A stretch of DNA of 64,000 bases from Vanilla planifolia (taxonomy: Eukaryota; Streptophyta; Magnoliopsida; Asparagales; Orchidaceae), in the NCBI GenBank assembly GCA_023846275.1, contig JAIUJO010000072.1, positions 1,695,599-1,759,598 on the forward strand, written 5' to 3'. Below, one piece after another: positions 61,421-64,000 of the stretch (the first letter of the stretch is position 1; each line of letters begins with the position of its first letter). The translations under genes and the position numbers were made by a program. Below the pieces are notes generated by a model, which searched no databases, was not told where the DNA came from, and was given only the letters and a program-made list of their open reading frames with translations.

Positions 61421-64000
61421 TCTAAACAACTGGTTGCACCAAATCATTGGGAGCTTAATATGAGGTGATGTGAGTCAACCCATTCCTTTTTTAATATGTT
61501 GGATGTTTGGAATGCAAGGAATAGGAAACTACTCAAGGAAACAAGTGAGCTAGTGAAATAAACTATTGACAATATTATTAACTTCTACTATAACATATTC
61601 AAGTGTTTCTCTCTAATGCAAACTAAGAAAGTAGAAACATGGTGGAGTTGGGTTGGGACCCGAACCCCCTATAAGGAAAATAAAAAGTGCAATGTATGAT
61701 TTAATTTATTAGACAAGGAGAAAATAACTATAACGAATGTTATCATTTTACATAATAAAGATTTTTTTATTATGAATTTGTTTTTCTTATAGTCACAACA
61801 TGTCCATTGAGACAATAATGAACACTATTATGAAATCATTAGAATTGTACTGATAAAGAAAATATACTATAGTGGAGATGTAACTTGATTGCAACATATT
61901 AATTAGCATAATCCAAATGAGCACAAAATTTCATTAAAACTCATTTATAAAATTACATAGATTAAGTTTGGAGTTTGTGAAATATTAATAAAATTGATTT
62001 TCTATTATAAGATGGGAAACATAATAGTAAGAAGATTATAAAAAATAATAAGGCAATTGAAGAATGACTTAACATACAAAGCACATAGTGTTTCTCTTTA
62101 GTGCAAGTCCCTTATAAATATTGAAAAAAAACACTGCCTTACATTAGCTAATTGTACATAGTAGAAAATCTATTTACTCTATGGTAAAATTGATGAGAAC
62201 ATAACTTCTAAGACATTGATGTCATCATGAAATCAATCAACAAAATGAACTATTACGTTATGCTGACATTTCATTTGTGTTCTTTTCATGTTGTATTGGT
62301 TATCAAATTGGATGGATATGAATGAAGGTCATTTATGAAAAAAGGATTCTTAAATGGTACTATTCACAAAAGCTACTTTTCAAACTTTGTTGACTATTGC
62401 TTTTATCTCATATGAAGTGAGGTTGGAATAATTATGATTTTATTATCTCCATATTTGTGTGCTTGGCCCAATCAAATAACTAGACACATATGTTCCAATA
62501 TAAGAAGTAGAATAATGGACTACATCATACTGGAATGTTCATTGACCATTTGAAGTTGATTGCCTCATGGAACAATTCACGAGGTTAGGTACTCTGACAT
62601 GTTCAATTGTAATTTGGTTCCAATATGATGTGGAGATGATTCTATTTACTTTTTCTTATACTATTACTTGATGAAATGCTAACCTATTGCATTGAGAAAA
62701 TATATGAACTTGAAAGAGATTTTATGTGATCATTATGTTATGTTGAGCATGTTCTAACTCATAAAACTAATATAATAAATAATAACAAATGCATGATGCA
62801 CCATCCACTACATCATTGAAGAAGATAATGTAGAATAAATTTTTTTTTCTAAAACAGCATTTCAATGTCTAAGAAAATTTTAGCTCTAAAATGTGTGAGA
62901 CACATAAGTTGATGTTAGCTTTTACTTTTTGCAAATATTATTATATATTTTGTCTTTCAAAAAGGACAATCATACCAATAATCAGGTGTATAGTGCTCCA
63001 TTATCAATTTGGTGCTCTCACTAAACAAAGAGAATGAAAGCAAGGTGTAGAACTCCTATGACATTATATTATGTACTCTAAACCATATATCATGGCACAT
63101 CATCTATTACCCATAAATATGCAATTTTTATTGACTCTAAACATTACTTAACCATAATTATGTCTTTTACCACATGATCTAACACTCCTCTTACAACCAA
63201 AAACCAACTATTTGACATGGTTACTTCCATACTAAGACAGTAGAACTTTCTAACTAACCTATCACCTATATGAGAGTCCACAACCTATGCTCCACTAAAT
63301 GGATTCAATAAATTATTCCTTCAACATAATATAATTTCTAAGCCTAACCTAAAGTAAGGATTACCTTACATATGTTTATGTAAAGTCTCAGCTACAATGT
63401 TTGCTTAACCTAGTGTTACAAATATTATGTAATAATATTTAGGCTTACCTAAGAAACTTTGGTCTCGTTGAACACCATCCAAGGAATAACAATAAGTCCT
63501 CAAACATAATTATTGATGAAAGCCTACCCATATCCCTAGTGCTCATAGCCACAACCAAGTTCACTTTGCTAGCCAACTGTGATCTTAACTAACACAACCT
63601 TCATCTAAGGTCAAAACTCGAGCCCTTTCATGCTTTTTATCTAGAACATGAGTGTCATATTCTCTTTATCACACTTTTAGGATCACTTAAGGGCTTGCGC
63701 CCATGGCTTAAATAACTTAACCAAGCCAAGTTTTTCAGCTTCCCAAGTCTATTAAATGAAAAGTGATGCTCGACACATAAGAATTTTTTAGGTTTAGCTA
63801 AGTGTTTGAATTCCATTCTAACGTTCATTGCCTAATATAAGATTCAATTTATGAAACCAATAAATTTACCAATTTCGTAACAGGATTTACAATCATAAGC
63901 ATATGTCATTGAAACACTATAATGCTCCCACTCGAAATATTTGTTCATCAAACTTAATTTAGTACATTACAATATATATATATATTAGTATTCAGAAACT
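61421..64000. other. AT-rich decayed region, no gene recognised
   Basis: About 2.6 kb with stops in all frames. On the minus strand, gagtgggagcatt near 63926-63938 looks like a copia polypurine tract, but no LTR or RNase H was found next to it. A short (AT)n run lies near 63972-63986. Confidence 0.5.

Noticed and set aside
63926..63938. Copia-like polypurine tract on the minus strand
   Set aside because: The word gagtgggagcatt resembles such tracts, but no RNase H precedes it and no LTR end is recognisable, so it may be chance.
34150..64000. Host genes, tRNA or rRNA genes, or organelle DNA insert
   Set aside because: I found no long conserved frame, no splice-consistent exon series and no tRNA cloverleaf or rRNA core words. 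The only recognisable proteins are retroelement relics.

Overview
The window looks like nuclear DNA of a large, repeat-dominated plant genome. The evidence is decayed Ty1/copia and Ty3/gypsy elements of plant type, a plant-type LINE fragment and a long plant-like LTR. I cannot name the species. I found no intact protein-coding host gene, no tRNA or rRNA, no CRISPR array and no bacterial-style gene organisation. Everything I can support is repeat or transposon sequence.

Layout. (1) Positions 1-32434 are one giant low-complexity tract of about 29.5 kb, excluding one insertion. The + strand is almost entirely T/G with frequent CA and TA dinucleotides, so pyrimidine-purine steps alternate for kilobases. 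The first ~138 bases are the opposite polarity (C/A-rich). The tract is not simple slippage product. Segments 4-5 kb apart can be aligned through shared irregular landmarks, for example 4450-5500 with 9170-10370 and 6690-6920 with 11140-11350. This points to segmental duplication (higher-order repeats). (2) At 19918-22890 a 2973-bp solo LTR, CpG-rich and starting TGTTA / ending TAACA, sits in the tract between perfect 5-bp target-site duplications (GCATG). It holds three internal tandem arrays (19, 61 and ~50 bp units). (3) At 32811-34150, beside the tract edge, a ~447-bp unit is repeated three times. (4) From 34 to 64 kb the DNA is AT-rich and full of old elements. There is a copia gag-pol relic on the minus strand (39180-42350) and a possible copia RNase H tail on the minus strand (34440-34980). 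There is a Ty3/gypsy relic with both LTRs (about 47600-53350) that has lost its RT-RNase H-integrase core. A second copia gag-integrase relic lies on the plus strand (56830-59350), followed by a third LTR of the Ty3/gypsy family (about 59700-60893) and a LINE fragment (60940-61420).

How it fits together. The elements are fossils: catalytic and zinc-binding codons are often hit by changes of the C-to-T / G-to-A type, and stops and frameshifts are frequent. By contrast the solo LTR keeps its CpGs, perfect ends and perfect target duplication, so it is the youngest visible event and postdates the TG tract. The most unusual object is the TG tract itself. The open frames through it (Cys/Val/Met-rich on +, His/Thr-rich on -) follow from its composition and are not genes.
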